Source of the DNA: Moesziomyces globuligerus
Lineage: Eukaryota; Basidiomycota; Ustilaginomycetes; Ustilaginales; Ustilaginaceae
Direction: 5' to 3'
Assembly (NCBI GenBank): GCA_030849465.1
Contig: JARVLF010000022.1
Location: 310,001 to 374,000, forward strand
DNA: 64,000 bases
Below, one piece after another: positions 27,310 through 37,642 of the stretch (position 1 is the first letter of the stretch; every line of letters starts with the position of its first letter). The notes below the pieces were generated by a model. It saw nothing but the letters and a program-made list of their open reading frames with translations. It ran no database searches and had not been told where the DNA came from. A program made the position numbers and the translations under genes.

Positions 27310-29286
27310 TCAGGGTGCAGCGACGGGAGTGGGCGCGGCGGCGTGTCCGTTCGACGCACCATTGGCCAACGAAGAGATCGCCTTGGTGACCCGCTCGGCG
27401 GCATCGGTCACGGTCGAACCGAGACCTGACATGCTTCCCTTCGCCTCGGCGCCCTTGGCGACACTGAGGAACGGTTCAAAGATAGCGTCAGCGGCCTTGA
27501 AGTCGTTATGCACCACGTTGACCAGGAAGTAGTTGCTAAACATGGTCTCGAGGAACTTGCGCGACGGCGACGAAGGCTCGTACACCTTGGCCCAGTTGCG
27601 TCCGATCTCGTACGCCTCATCCTTCCACGCCAGGAACGAGATGGACTCGACGATCGTAGGCTGGATGATCTCGCAGTGCGGGAACACACCCCAGGTGACG
27701 GCGTTGGGCGCCTCTGAGTTGGTGTTGGTGCGCATGTCGCCCTGCGCATTCACAGCGTGGTAGGTGATCTGCGCGTCGGCCTCGATCCGGGCGATCAGGG
27801 CATCCAGGTCCTCGGGAGACACGAAGAACTCGAGGTAGGCCTTCTGGTAGACGTAGCCGTTCTTGGGACCCCAGCCGTGCACCTTGTCGTCGCTGCGAGC
27901 CCCGTCCACGGCGGGCTGCGAGTTGATGGTCAGGAAACCCATCGAGTTCATCTTGGTGAGGTTCTCGCTGATGACCGAGGTCTCGCGTGCCACGGGCGTT
28001 TCGGACCATGGCAGAGCCTTGATCTCGCCGGCGCAGAACCTCTGGAAGAGAGCCTTGACGTCGTCAAGCGAGGTGGGTGAGCCCCACATCTCCTTGGCCT
28101 CTTCGTTCGAGTAGCGGAGCTTGACACCGTACGCATCGACATCACCGTAGGCAGGCGAGCGGGCATCGCCCCAACGACCGTTGGGGAACTCGTCCCAGGT
28201 CTCTGTGCGGTTGACGTAGCTCTTGGCGCGGTTGGCCCAGAAGATGGGCCGGATCTTTTCGTCTCGCCTCTTGGGGGTAAGACTGGGTGTCCAAGGGAGC
28301 GGGCTGACCGTGTTGACCGAGGGCGTGAGACCGAGGTAGTCGAGCAGCATGCGCGAGCCCTTTTCGAGATTCATGGTGTAGATGTGCAATCCGCTGATGC
28401 CGAGGCCGGTGCCGACGATCTTCTTGCACATGTCGCCCACGAGGCGGGTACCGATCTCTCGGACTTTCTGGTCGTCATCCTTGACGGGATCAAGGGCGTC
28501 GTGGAAGTACTGAGGCACCAGGGTCCCGAAGCGAGCCGTGGCGCGCTGGAAACCACCATAGGTCTGGATGGGCATGACGCCAGGAATGATGGGGCAAGTG
28601 ATGCCGGCAGCCCGGACGTCCTTGACCCACTGTGCGAAGATGTCAAAGTCGTAGAACATCTGGGTGAAGATAAAGTCGGCACCAGCGTCGATCTTTTGTT
28701 TGAGGCGTTCAAGCTCCTTCTGCGGACCATCGACGGCCTCCGGGTGGCCCTCGGGGAAGCCGGCGACAGCGATGGCAAAGTAGTCACCGTACTGTTGGCG
28801 GATGTACTCGACGAGCTCCTTGGCCTGGGTGAAGCCGGCGGCATGGGGTTCCCATTCGGACTGGCCGGCGGGAGGATCGCCGCGAAGGGCGAGAATGTTG
28901 CGGCAGCCAAACTCCTTGGCCTCCTTGAGCGCGGTGTCGATCTTGTCGCGAGGCATGTTGGTGCAGGTGAGGTGCATGCAAGTCTCGAGGCCAATGTAGG
29001 TGTGCACGGTCTTGACGAGCGAAGCGGTGAGGTCCGAGGTGCGTCCGCCGGCGTTCCAGGTGATGTCGACGAACTCGGGACCGAGGTCGGCCATGCGCTC
29101 GATGCGGTCATAGAGGTTGGTGAGGCCCTGAGCGGTACGAGGCGGGAAGTACTCGAAGCTCCACCAGATGCGACCTTCCTTCTCGGCCTTTGCGATCTTG
29201 TTGGTGATCTTCCAGGAGGTGTCGCCCTTGGGAGGAAGAGCGGAGGTTTCAGCACCGTTGGACATGGTGGACATGGTGAGAGACAT
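27310..29286 (-). CDS. MET13: Methylenetetrahydrofolate reductase (Met13 type)
   Basis: Reduces 5,10-methylene-THF to 5-methyl-THF for methionine synthesis, using FAD and NAD(P)H. 658 residues from the ATG at 29286, single exon. The N-terminal TIM-barrel catalytic domain is clear: GRIWWSFEYFPPRTAQGLTN (about 38-57, with the catalytic Glu in FEYFPPRT), VDITWNAGGRTSDLT, CMHLTCTNMPRDKIDTALKE, NILALRGDPPAGQSEWEPH, GADFIFTQMFYDFDIFAQWV and CPIIPGVMPIQTYGGFQRAT. The eukaryotic C-terminal regulatory domain follows the linker (KSYVNRTETWDEFPNGRWGD; GWGPKNGYVYQKAYLEFFVS; NAVTWGVFPHCEIIQPTIVE) and is complete. Length and domain order match fungal MTHFRs. The C-terminus ends in an Ala/Pro tail after ANGASNGHA. 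Confidence 0.96.
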   Translation of the reverse strand: MSLTMSTMSNGAETSALPPKGDTSWKITNKIAKAEKEGRIWWSFEYFPPRTAQGLTNLYDRIERMADLGPEFVDITWNAGGRTSDLTASLVKTVHTYIGLETCMHLTCTNMPRDKIDTALKEAKEFGCRNILALRGDPPAGQSEWEPHAAGFTQAKELVEYIRQQYGDYFAIAVAGFPEGHPEAVDGPQKELERLKQKIDAGADFIFTQMFYDFDIFAQWVKDVRAAGITCPIIPGVMPIQTYGGFQRATARFGTLVPQYFHDALDPVKDDDQKVREIGTRLVGDMCKKIVGTGLGISGLHIYTMNLEKGSRMLLDYLGLTPSVNTVSPLPWTPSLTPKRRDEKIRPIFWANRAKSYVNRTETWDEFPNGRWGDARSPAYGDVDAYGVKLRYSNEEAKEMWGSPTSLDDVKALFQRFCAGEIKALPWSETPVARETSVISENLTKMNSMGFLTINSQPAVDGARSDDKVHGWGPKNGYVYQKAYLEFFVSPEDLDALIARIEADAQITYHAVNAQGDMRTNTNSEAPNAVTWGVFPHCEIIQPTIVESISFLAWKDEAYEIGRNWAKVYEPSSPSRKFLETMFSNYFLVNVVHNDFKAADAIFEPFLSVAKGAEAKGSMSGLGSTVTDAAERVTKAISSLANGASNGHAAAPTPVAAP

Positions 29287-30094
29287 GGCGACGGATGGGG
29301 GAGGAGTGCGATATGTGAGGGTGTCGGAAAGGGTCGTGGCGATGGTGAAGGGAATATTCTAGATCGAAGGCGACGTCAAGCTCGAGACTGCAACGTGCCT
29401 ATGAACTCAGAACAGTGACCCGAACACGAGAGCGGGGGCGAAATTGAATGACCGTATGTAATCAGCGATGAAAGCTGTCGAGAGAGTGCTGAGGAGGCGG
29501 AGCAATGTGTGAGACGGCGGCCTAGAGGATATGAGGTTGATGTGGTGTGGTGGAAAGAGGGTGCAGTCCAGTCGGTTGAGGTAAGGTGCAAGTGGCAAAG
29601 GCGCGCCTCGGTCGACTCATCTCGGGCCAGTTTTGGTTGGCCGTTTCGATTCTTCTTGCCAGGCTGCCGCTTGGCCAGGGCGCCCTGTCTGTCTCTTGTG
29701 TCGAAGAAAGCGTGCACCCTGGCCTGGCCAGAGCCCCACAAGCTCGGATTTTCACAGATGCGCACCTTTGGCCTCGTTGGAACGTGGGGCGGCCGCATGG
29801 ATCCGCGCCTGAACAACCGTGCCATAATTTATTTGTATTTGGCGTTACGCTCGCGTCCGCGTTACGCTTCTTGGGTGATGCTTACAAACTCATACTCATG
29901 GCCCCGAGGCTCGGCGCACGGTCACCTCGACGCCGGCGCGAAGAAGCAAGAGTCCGCAGCTGCCGACCTCCCTGCGCACGCCCTTCTTCCCATCACGCTT
30001 CGGTGTCGACTCGCCTCAAATCACTCGGCGCTGTACTCCCAAGGCCATGCTCGCTATCGCAGCAAGCTCGTAAACCCATCTCGACCCTCTTTCC
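29287..30094. promoter_or_regulatory. Divergent intergenic region MET13 / APP1
   Basis: 808 bp between divergent starts. An AT-rich TATA-like patch (ataatttatttgtattt) lies at 29824-29840. No gene, repeat or RNA recognised. Confidence 0.4.
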
Positions 30095-32257
30095 ATGCAG
30101 GAAGATGGCCAGGCTCATCCTCGCACAACTCAGGAGCGTGCCAACATGAGCCGATTCCGCATACGCAATCGAGCCGCCTCTCTGCTATCCTCGAGCGTAG
30201 ACTACATCGCCACTCGTGACTGGCAGGCTGTTGCCGGCGCAGCGCGCGCAAGATTGCAACCGACCCCGCTCCCAACCGCTTCCTCGTCCCATTCGCGCAC
30301 CGCCTCCAACAACTTTTCCTCCAGCGCCACCCTCCCGCGCTTCCGAGACTTGTCGATGCGTGCGGGCGCAGAGAACATCGTCCTGCTTCCCGGCTGGGCC
30401 CAGCTCAAGGTCGCTCGCGATCGCCATCCCCAGGGCTGGGCCACCCTCGACGCGCCCGAGGATCTCGACGACGGCGAGATCGAGCTCCACGTCTCCATCC
30501 ATGGCTTCACTTCCAAGGTGCTCGACTCTCCCAGTCGTAGCCAAAGGATCTTCAACCAGATGGCTCGTCAGCTAGCAGGCCTTCCCCGCATTCAGCCGCA
30601 GGCGCCCGCCGCCGGTCTGCTACAGTCCACCGAAGCGCTCGTCGATGAGCCGCAGGAGATCGATGACAGCCAATCCGCTCGCGTCCAGGACGCTGACCAG
30701 TCCAGTCACTTGCACGCGTCCGAAAAAATAGCGCGCAAGGTCATCGAGAATGCCGACGATCAGACCCTTGTACGACTCATGGAGAATCTGCACGCCTTCC
30801 CCACCGACTCGGCCGCCGCCCAAAAGGCCGCCAGGACATCCAGCCAAGACTCCAACCTTCGCCACCAACATGCTGCTCCCGTCAGATCGCCTACCAGGTC
30901 CGACACAGTCCTCTCAGGTGGCTCCGCACAGTGGCTCAACAGAAGTCTCGACGAGGTCACCGTCTTCCACCAGAATCTGTCTCGTCGCTTGGAAGACTAC
31001 TGGGTCTATCGTCTGCCTCACAAGGATGTCTTTGTCGAGATTTCTCCGGTCGTCAAGGGCCAAGTCTCCTGCGACTCTCGGGGAGATCGGCTCATCATGG
31101 CTTCCACCCGCCTCACAGCCGATGCCACCGGCCAATTCGAACACCGCCTCGTCATCCCTTGGCACATGCTCTCTGCCTTCTGTCGTCACTACGCCGACTC
31201 GCTTCAAGCCACTCCTCATCAGATCGAGGCCATCGAGATCCGCGCCAGACTGCTCGCTTCCGACCCCGACCTTGCTTTGCCATACGGCCCCGAGTCCCCT
31301 TGGCGTCGCTGCCCCATTCACGAAGATCATCCCCGTCGTGTGAGGGTCATTTCGGACATCGACGACACCGTCAAGCATACAGGTGTGGTCCAAGGTGCCA
31401 AGCAGATCTTGCGCAACGTCTTCGTGCTCCCGTACCAAGACGCCGAAGTCAAGGGCATCTCTTCCTGGTACCACGCCATGACGGACCTCGGAGCTGGCCT
31501 GCACTACGTGACCAACGCACCTCTCGAGCTTCATAACCTTGTGCTGGACTTCCTCGAGGCTGTCCATCTGCCCGTAAGCCATTTGGTCTTGAAACACTAC
31601 CCAAGCGGCGCCCGCAGCCTCTTTTCGAGCTGGCTCGAACCCGCTGGTGAACGCAAGCGAGCGAACGTGGTCAAAATTCTGGACGACTTCCGCACCTCGC
31701 AGTTCATCCTCATCGGAGACTCGGGCGAGCTCGACCTTGAACTCTACTGTGCCTTGGCAGCCGAGCGTCCTTCCCAAATTCGTGGCATCTTCATCCGTGA
31801 CGTCAGCAGCCCAGCTGCTCGGGGCCCCGATTCCTCCTCATTCTCACCGTCGTCCGCAACCGACAGGCGAAACACAGACACTACGGGTCCTGGCCAGACC
31901 ATGCCATCGGCTCCCAAGAGTGCGGTGACGCAACCGTCTCCTCTCCGCCGCGCCGAAGGAGCCGAAGTCGAATTCTTCGATGCCTCCTACCCGCCGCGGG
32001 CCCCGACAGTTTTGGATCTGCCCACCACCAACTATACTGGCCGAGCTACCGAAGCGGTCCGAGCGTCGCGGACACTCTCCGAGCAAGAGATCAGGCAGGC
32101 GCAGGTGTTCCAAACCCGACTGAACAAAGCGACGAGCATGCTGCCTCGTACGACCATCTTTAGACTCTTCAAGGAAGGCGGAGACGTTGAGGAGCAGGCT
32201 TGTCAGCTCATCCGTGAACTGCAGAGCGGCACCAGACCCGCCGATCGAGCATCTTGA
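30095..32257 (+). CDS. APP1: App1-like phosphatidate phosphatase (DIDDT/LNS2-type HAD domain)
   Basis: Mg2+-dependent phosphatidate phosphatase of the App1 family, which acts at cortical actin patches and endocytic sites in yeast. 720 residues; a second ATG at 30146 (MSRFRIRNRAASLLSSSVDY) may be the true start because the first 17 residues are not family-like. The N-terminal half contains LLPGWAQLKVARDRHPQGW and ELHVSIHGFTSKVLDSPSRS. A beta-rich region follows (YWVYRLPHKDVFVEISPVVK). The catalytic motif is RVRVISDIDDTVKHTGVV (about 415-432, the DxDxT nucleophile loop), then WYHAMTDLGAGLHYVTNAPL, VLKHYPSGARSLFSSW, RTSQFILIGDSGELDLELYC and SQIRGIFIRDVS. The tail is Pro/Ser-rich with a final helical patch (QVFQTRLNKATSMLPRTTIF). 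Single exon. It is the last gene before the repeat block. Confidence 0.88.
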   Translation: MQEDGQAHPRTTQERANMSRFRIRNRAASLLSSSVDYIATRDWQAVAGAARARLQPTPLPTASSSHSRTASNNFSSSATLPRFRDLSMRAGAENIVLLPGWAQLKVARDRHPQGWATLDAPEDLDDGEIELHVSIHGFTSKVLDSPSRSQRIFNQMARQLAGLPRIQPQAPAAGLLQSTEALVDEPQEIDDSQSARVQDADQSSHLHASEKIARKVIENADDQTLVRLMENLHAFPTDSAAAQKAARTSSQDSNLRHQHAAPVRSPTRSDTVLSGGSAQWLNRSLDEVTVFHQNLSRRLEDYWVYRLPHKDVFVEISPVVKGQVSCDSRGDRLIMASTRLTADATGQFEHRLVIPWHMLSAFCRHYADSLQATPHQIEAIEIRARLLASDPDLALPYGPESPWRRCPIHEDHPRRVRVISDIDDTVKHTGVVQGAKQILRNVFVLPYQDAEVKGISSWYHAMTDLGAGLHYVTNAPLELHNLVLDFLEAVHLPVSHLVLKHYPSGARSLFSSWLEPAGERKRANVVKILDDFRTSQFILIGDSGELDLELYCALAAERPSQIRGIFIRDVSSPAARGPDSSSFSPSSATDRRNTDTTGPGQTMPSAPKSAVTQPSPLRRAEGAEVEFFDASYPPRAPTVLDLPTTNYTGRATEAVRASRTLSEQEIRQAQVFQTRLNKATSMLPRTTIFRLFKEGGDVEEQACQLIRELQSGTRPADRAS

Positions 32258-32912
32258 GCCACGTCAATGCATTTCACACCGGTTTCTATCGCCCGTCCAG
32301 TTGATGGCAATGAAGACCTTGACCTCGACCATGAACAACGCATCTTGCGCTCGTGCGACCTTGATCGTGCCTGTCCTTCGCTCTGTGCTCGCCAACTTGT
32401 AACTGTTGCTCGTAACGGGTACTCCAATGGCCCGATCGCATCGCAAGTCACAAAGATCGACGCCAAAGACTCTCCGGGCTTGGTCATGCGAAAGCGACCT
32501 CTGATACACCAATTGAGGTTGACTGGCTCGCATCGAGCATGGATTCACCCAGGGTGGCTGGCGGGTGGCTGGTGGGTGGCTTAGCGAGCGTACCCTCCAA
32601 CTTTTTCCGATGCGACTGTGGGAGGCTTCGCCACCAGGCCATCAGAGTCATGAGTGTGTGTTCGAAAGTCATGAGTAATGAGTAGGAGCTTGGAGACCGA
32701 CGTCCTTTGCAAAAACCACTCATGACTTGTGCTTAGCAAAAGCAAAGCATGCCATGCCAACCTTTATTCAAAGCCGGCTGTAAATTTAGTGTTTCCAACC
32801 ATGGATCTCTAAGAGGCGTCGCACTGCGTTTTTTGCGATGTGTCTTCATCCTTGCCGGGGCACGGATTCGAGTTTTGAGTCTGACGACGCACTTTCCTTC
32901 CTCTCTGTAATC

Positions 32913-32972
32913 ATGTCCTGAAAAGTGGCCGGGTGGCTGCTCCTCGCCACCTCGCCGTTCTTCAGGATACGA
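32913..32972. repeat. Short hairpin element, family A
   Basis: About 60 bp. The left end atgtcctgaaaagtgg and right end cgttcttcaggatac are imperfect inverted copies; the interior is gggtggctgctcctcgccac. It shares both ends and interior with the 35912-35971 copy. Confidence 0.55.
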
Positions 32973-33539
32973 CTTTCAAGCTGATGCTAGACTCCATCAA
33001 GCCATCTCCAAGCCACTATGAGGGTCTACGCCATAGAACCAACCTCCGAACCCTTGAACTGTTTGTGGGTGGCTTCCGCGAGGCTTAGCAGCCAGAAATG
33101 AGTGGCTCGGCACACAACGATCCCCTCTTCGTGTTTCACAGATATCAACGCGATGCATCAACCGTAAACTCCTTTATGTCATTTTTGCGATCCTTTGTAG
33201 AATTAATGAATCAATAGGTTTGATCGTTAATGATTCCACGATTTTACGATTTTTTGCGCATGCACGGCATCTACAACAAGGCCCTGAATCTGGAGTGAAA
33301 AGCGGCGAGGTGGCGATTGACCAGCCACCCATTAGCTACCCACACACGATGGCTGATGGGTGGCTGGTGGCGAGCAGCCACCCGGGGTGGCTGGCGGGTG
33401 GCTAGGCTCCGCCACCTCATCCATCCGCTCATCGGCGCCGGGCCCCGTAGTGCCGCAGCGCACGGACACACACACGCATCCACATCCACATTGTAGCACG
33501 ATCAGCGATAATTAAACAACAAAACAGAGTCGTATTGGT

Positions 33540-33765
33540 GGTGAAGGGCCGTGGCAGAGACAAAGGCAAGGGCAACAAGGGCAGGGGTGGGACGGCACGG
33601 GGAGGGCAGAGGCGAGGGCGGAAAGCAGAGGCGGCGAGCAGAGGCAGTGATGGTGGCGGCGAGAGCGAGGGCGGCAGAGATGATGGCGGCAAAGTGGGCG
33701 GGCAAGACGATGGAGGGTGGGGGAGGCGATCGTACAAGGCGGAGAGGGCTGGGGTGAGGGGTAAG
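33540..33765. repeat. Purine-rich, strand-asymmetric tract
   Basis: About 225 bp in which the + strand is almost entirely G and A with scattered gcc/gac interruptions (gggcag, ggcgag and gatgg units). It could be read as a Gly/Lys/Arg-rich peptide on one strand and a Pro/Leu/Ser-rich one on the other, so open frames here are a composition effect. Confidence 0.5.
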
Positions 33766-34164
33766 TACGAAAATTGATTCCATATTTGATTCATTTTCAA
33801 ATTTTAAAAAAGAAGGGGGGGGCTGCTCGATCGCCACCCCGCCGCTTGTTAGGATGTGATTGAAGCGCCTCCCGATATCGAACCTGAAGCCTGCAGAGCT
33901 TCGCCTCATCCTTCACGCACGCGTATTCCGCCCACGCGTGGTACCGCTAAGTTACCCCACAGCTCCTGCGACACTAAATACGCATTTCCCAGCGCTGTTC
34001 GGGCCCGTTCTCAGTGGTTTGAGTCGCCTTCCCGCAACTTATGAGTACCTGAATCATGATTTACAGTGATCCTCTTCAGAGCGCATGCAAAGCATTGCTG
34101 GACACACGATCATTCATCATGTGCTGCAGATGGATGGAGTGAGAATCACATTCCCAAAGGGAGT

Positions 34165-34292
34165 GTAACATGAGCCAAGCCACCCGTGGTGGCTTGATTT
34201 TTCAAGCCACTATAGGGTGTGTGGGTGGCTTGCGAGTGGCTTGGAGGGTAGGCCACCCGTGGTGGCTTAAGGGGTGGCTTGGAAAACGTCAC
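34165..34292. repeat. Hairpin element, family B, copy 1
   Basis: 128 bp. Starts gtaacatgagccaagccacc and ends ggtggcttggaaaacgtcac, which are imperfect inverted repeats. The inside has further ggtggctt/aagccacc units. Confidence 0.65.
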
Positions 34293-34396
34293 ACTCCTTT
34301 TTTCGCGATATGTTTTTTCCTGATGACTTATGAGTAGTGCTCGTGAATCTTTAGTTACATTCATATCCGAACAAGTCATATTGCGAAAAAAGGGTT

Positions 34397-34509
34397 GTAA
34401 CATTTTCCAAGCCACCCCCTAAGCCACCACGGGTGGCTTACCCTCCAAGCCACTCGCAAGCCACTAGAGTGTGCGTGGGTGGCTTAGGGGGTGGCTTGGA
34501 GAACGTTAC
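34397..34509. repeat. Hairpin element, family B, copy 2 (best preserved)
   Basis: 113 bp with 20-bp terminal inverted repeats: gtaacattttccaagccacc at the left, and at the right the complement of gtaacgttctccaagccacc, three mismatches. Its interior is an inverted relative of copy 1 (tggcttgcgagtggcttgga block). Confidence 0.7.
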
Positions 34510-34544
34510 ATGCCAGCCCAAAATCCCAAAAAATACGCGTCTCT

Positions 34545-34625
34545 CCGGAATCGAATCTGGGCAACCACATGTGCACGCGCGTGAGATCCGACCCTCGCTT
34601 TATCCAACTGCTCCACACACCCTTC
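34545..34625 (-). other. tRNA-like sequence (possible relic or SINE head)
   Basis: Read on the minus strand, tggagcagttgg resembles an RNA polymerase III A box, and agattcgattcc, about 45 nt downstream, resembles a B box. The T-arm and acceptor stems do not pair properly, so this is not a functional tRNA. A decayed tRNA gene or a tRNA-derived short interspersed element are both possible. Confidence 0.25.
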
Positions 34626-34696
34626 CATACAAGTTCACCAAGCTTAAGCATCCATATACACATCAAATTTTCAAATTGCGGTCAAATTCCACGTTT

Positions 34697-34756
34697 GTAA
34701 CATGAGCCAAGCCACCCGCCAAGCCACTAGGGGGTGGTGGCTAAGCTCACGTTACG
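34697..34756. repeat. Hairpin element, family B, copy 3 (short)
   Basis: 60 bp, starting gtaacatgagccaagccacc and ending ggtggctaagctcacgttac; the outer 11 bp are inverted copies with one mismatch. It is followed by cttttttcgcgatgtg, the same motif that follows copy 1. Confidence 0.65.
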
Positions 34757-35261
34757 CTTCTTTTTTCGCGATGTGAGTGGCGAGGTGGCGAAGGACCAGC
34801 CACCCATTAGCCACCCCCAACCCCCCTTTCCAAAATTCGAAAAGAAATTGACGCGTCTCCAGGAGTTTGAAGCTATTTGACATCATCTCAGCATGATTTG
34901 GGCCCGTTTGCTGCCGTTTGAGTTGGTTTCCTGCAAGTTGTGATTACCAAAATCATAATTTTCAGTGCTCCTCTAAACAACAGATGCTTTACATTAGAGG
35001 TATCATGATCTGCTGCGGATGGAAGGAGTGCGGATGGAGGAGGGGGTGCGGATGGATGGGATGCGACCCAGCAGGCGAGCCAAAACACGCGTATTTTGCA
35101 CAATTTCGTCGTGCAGCGTCGAATTTGGCACAATTTGGACGCACGCAGGGTCAAATTTGGCAGAGGAGGTGGCGAAGAGCAGCCACCCATCAGTCAACCC
35201 AGGTGGCTGTAGCGGGTGGCTGCTCTTCGCCAGCTCGCCGTTCTTCAGGATATGATTTCTC

Positions 35262-35433
35262 AGTTTGAGATGGTACTGCATGCTGAATTTAACATATTGA
35301 TGCTGCCCTCTGGTGTGATCAAGATGTAGACAGCATACCTGCCTGCGCATCTGTCCAGCTTCAATCCACCTCAGCCACCTGGACACAGCAATATTGTAAT
35401 CTGAAATTGTGCTTGGTGCCTTCAGGCACTTTG
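35262..35433 (+). repeat. Third, diverged copy of the 24.4/25.2 kb inverted-repeat arm
   Basis: Same block order and orientation as the left arm at 24460-24625: gagatggt, gtagacagcatacct, tccacctcagccacc-like sequence, gaaattgtgcttggtgcctt and caggcacttt. It begins 8 bp after the right end of a family A hairpin (ending at 35254). Confidence 0.65.
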
Positions 35434-35911
35434 GGGTGGCTGCTCTCTGCCACCTCATCCATCCGCACCCCCTCATCCACACTTCATCCATCCACAGCTC
35501 AATGTACAGAAGATGGACAATCATAAAATCTGGAGAGCTTTGCATGCGGTGTCCAGAGAATCGCTGAAGAAGATATGATTTACGTTGCAAAAAACGACTC
35601 AAACCGCTGAGTACGGTCCGAATAGTGCTGGGATGATGTCAAATCATATCCGAACAAGTGGCGAGGTGGCGAATGACCAGCCACCCACCAGCCACCCCCC
35701 TTCCAAAATTCCAAAAACAAGAAATCGACGCGATTCCAGCAGTCAAAATCAAGACCTGCAGCGGTTTCCACCTCCACCTCAATACCCTTACGCGCGTACC
35801 CGGGCCATGCGTGGTACCGCTACTCTACAGCTCCTACCATATCAGGTATGCAATTTGAAGGTATTCGATTTGACATCATCTCAGCGCAATTCGGGCCGAT
35901 CTTAGCGCTTC

Positions 35912-35971
35912 CATATCCTGACAAGTGGCGAGGTGGCTGCTCTTCGCCAGCTCGCCGTTCTTCAGGATATG
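35912..35971. repeat. Short hairpin element, family A (perfect 10-bp ends)
   Basis: 60 bp from catatcctga to tcaggatatg, a perfect 10-bp terminal inverted repeat. The interior is caagtggcgaggtggctgct and tcgccagctcgccgttct. Confidence 0.65.
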
Positions 35972-37518
35972 TTTGTCTATTCCTGGAATCATGATCATTC
36001 ACTGTGCGCTGTGAAAGGATGGATGCGGATGGATGGGGTGCGAATGGAAGGGGTACGCAATGAGACTTAGCAGGCAGCCAAAACACGCGTATTTTGCATA
36101 AATTGGACTTGCAGCGTCGAATTTGGCACGATTTGGATATGCAGAGTCGAATTTGGCAGAGGAGGTGGCGGAGAGCAGCCACCTGCTACAGAAGTTGGAT
36201 ATACCGCGGGAAGCTTAGACGCAGCGCTTGCGTTGAGTCATGATCCGGGACGAGACAAACGCGCCGAAGCTTACATGCTTCTTGTTCCCGAGTCGAGCCT
36301 TTCTTGCGGGAGGAAGTGGAGGTGCGTTGGGTGCAAGGGCTTGTCCGCTTGACTGCACGACTCATTCATACCCGAAGAGGTGGCAAGGTGGCGATTGAGC
36401 AGCCAGCCTCACCCACCTTGAATGATGCTTGCCACATTTCATTTCTCTAAGACTTGCTTTATGCTAAAATCGCAACTCAGGACTCTCGTATCCATGACTC
36501 CCCATTTCACTTCTTTTTCAAAATGACTCGGGTTTCGCGCGTGAATTCTTGGTGAGATTACATCCTCATGCCTCCTCTCAACCATCATGCATGGACAATC
36601 ATGCATCCATAATTCGCGCGTCTCGGAGGGAAGCTGTGCAAGAAATGCGTGCCCGAATCTCAATATTTGTATCGCCTTAGCAGTCATGAGTGACAGCTCA
36701 AGTCATGTCATTGGGCGTAGCCAACCACGAGCCAACTCGGTCGGCTTGATCCTGCTGCCAGGCACTCGCCATTTGCGCGCAACTAGCAGGCCTGGGGCTG
36801 GCTTTGAGCTGCGAGCCAACCAATAAATTTGCACGGAGCCCTGCCAGCTGGTTTCGCTCCCATTCCGGGCGTTCGCGCTCGAGCTCGTCCGCATAGGCGT
36901 CAGTGTCGTTGTTGGGATCAATCTTATCGCGCCAGGAACAGAGAGAAGAGGATGTATTATTGAAAGGGCGCGAGCGCGAGCGGAATGCACAGTGATGGCA
37001 ATGGCGGACGAGAGAGTGGCAGTTACGGTCCTGGCGAGGGCGTGAGGGTAAGAGGGCGCGTCATGAAGGCGAGTGGTGGTGAGAAAGCGTGGTGAGGCTG
37101 TTCGCCGGAAAAGGTGAGGTGGGGGCGACCACATGCATCAGCTCCACCTTTCGAAGCATCACATCCAAGCGCCTCCCAAGGTGGCGGAGAGCAGCCAGCC
37201 CAGATGGCTGATGGGTGGCAGCTGCCCGATTGGCACCCTCGGGCTCGTTCGGATCTGCATGGCTTGGGTGCGTCACTGCAACCACATCAAATCGCGAGAA
37301 GCAGTGTCAATCCGCCAGTAGGGCCACTCGGGCTTGGTAGTGCGATCCGTTGGCTGCTTTGATGTCTCCCCCGAGCCTTCAGCCTGCATTTGTATTTGTT
37401 TAACCGTTGCTCATGACTCGTGCCCATCAGACTGAAGTCACCATCATCGATTTATGCAGGCTTATGACTGAACTTGGTGCGTTTACCCTTTCATTCGGAG
37501 GTGACCCACTTGTGACTC

Positions 37519-37642
37519 ATATCCCGAACAACGGCGAGAAGGCGAGGAGCAGCCACCCACCAGCCATCGCGCGTGGGTGGCTGATGGGTGGCTGCTCAGT
37601 TGCCAACATGCTCAGTTGCCAACCCGTCGCTTTTTAGGATAT
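37519..37642. mobile_element. Family A hairpin element with putative 5-bp target-site duplication
   Basis: 124 bp starting atatcc and ending ggatat. The interior is a hairpin of gagcagccacccaccagcca and tgggtggctgatgggtggct around a short loop. Both outer flanks read gactc (37514-37518 and 37643-37647), the pattern of a transposon target duplication. It is the most complete family A copy. Confidence 0.65.

Larger units (their letters stand above)
35010..36183 (+). repeat. Pair of direct repeats, about 175 bp each (35010-35185 and 36008-36183)
   Basis: Both copies have gcggatgga-type repeats followed by caaaacacgcgtattttgca, then gcagcgtcgaatttggcac, and end aatttggcagaggaggtggc plus gagcagccacc. 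Order and spacing agree. The second copy has substitutions throughout, so the duplication is not recent. The span given covers both copies and the roughly 820 bp between them. Confidence 0.7.
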
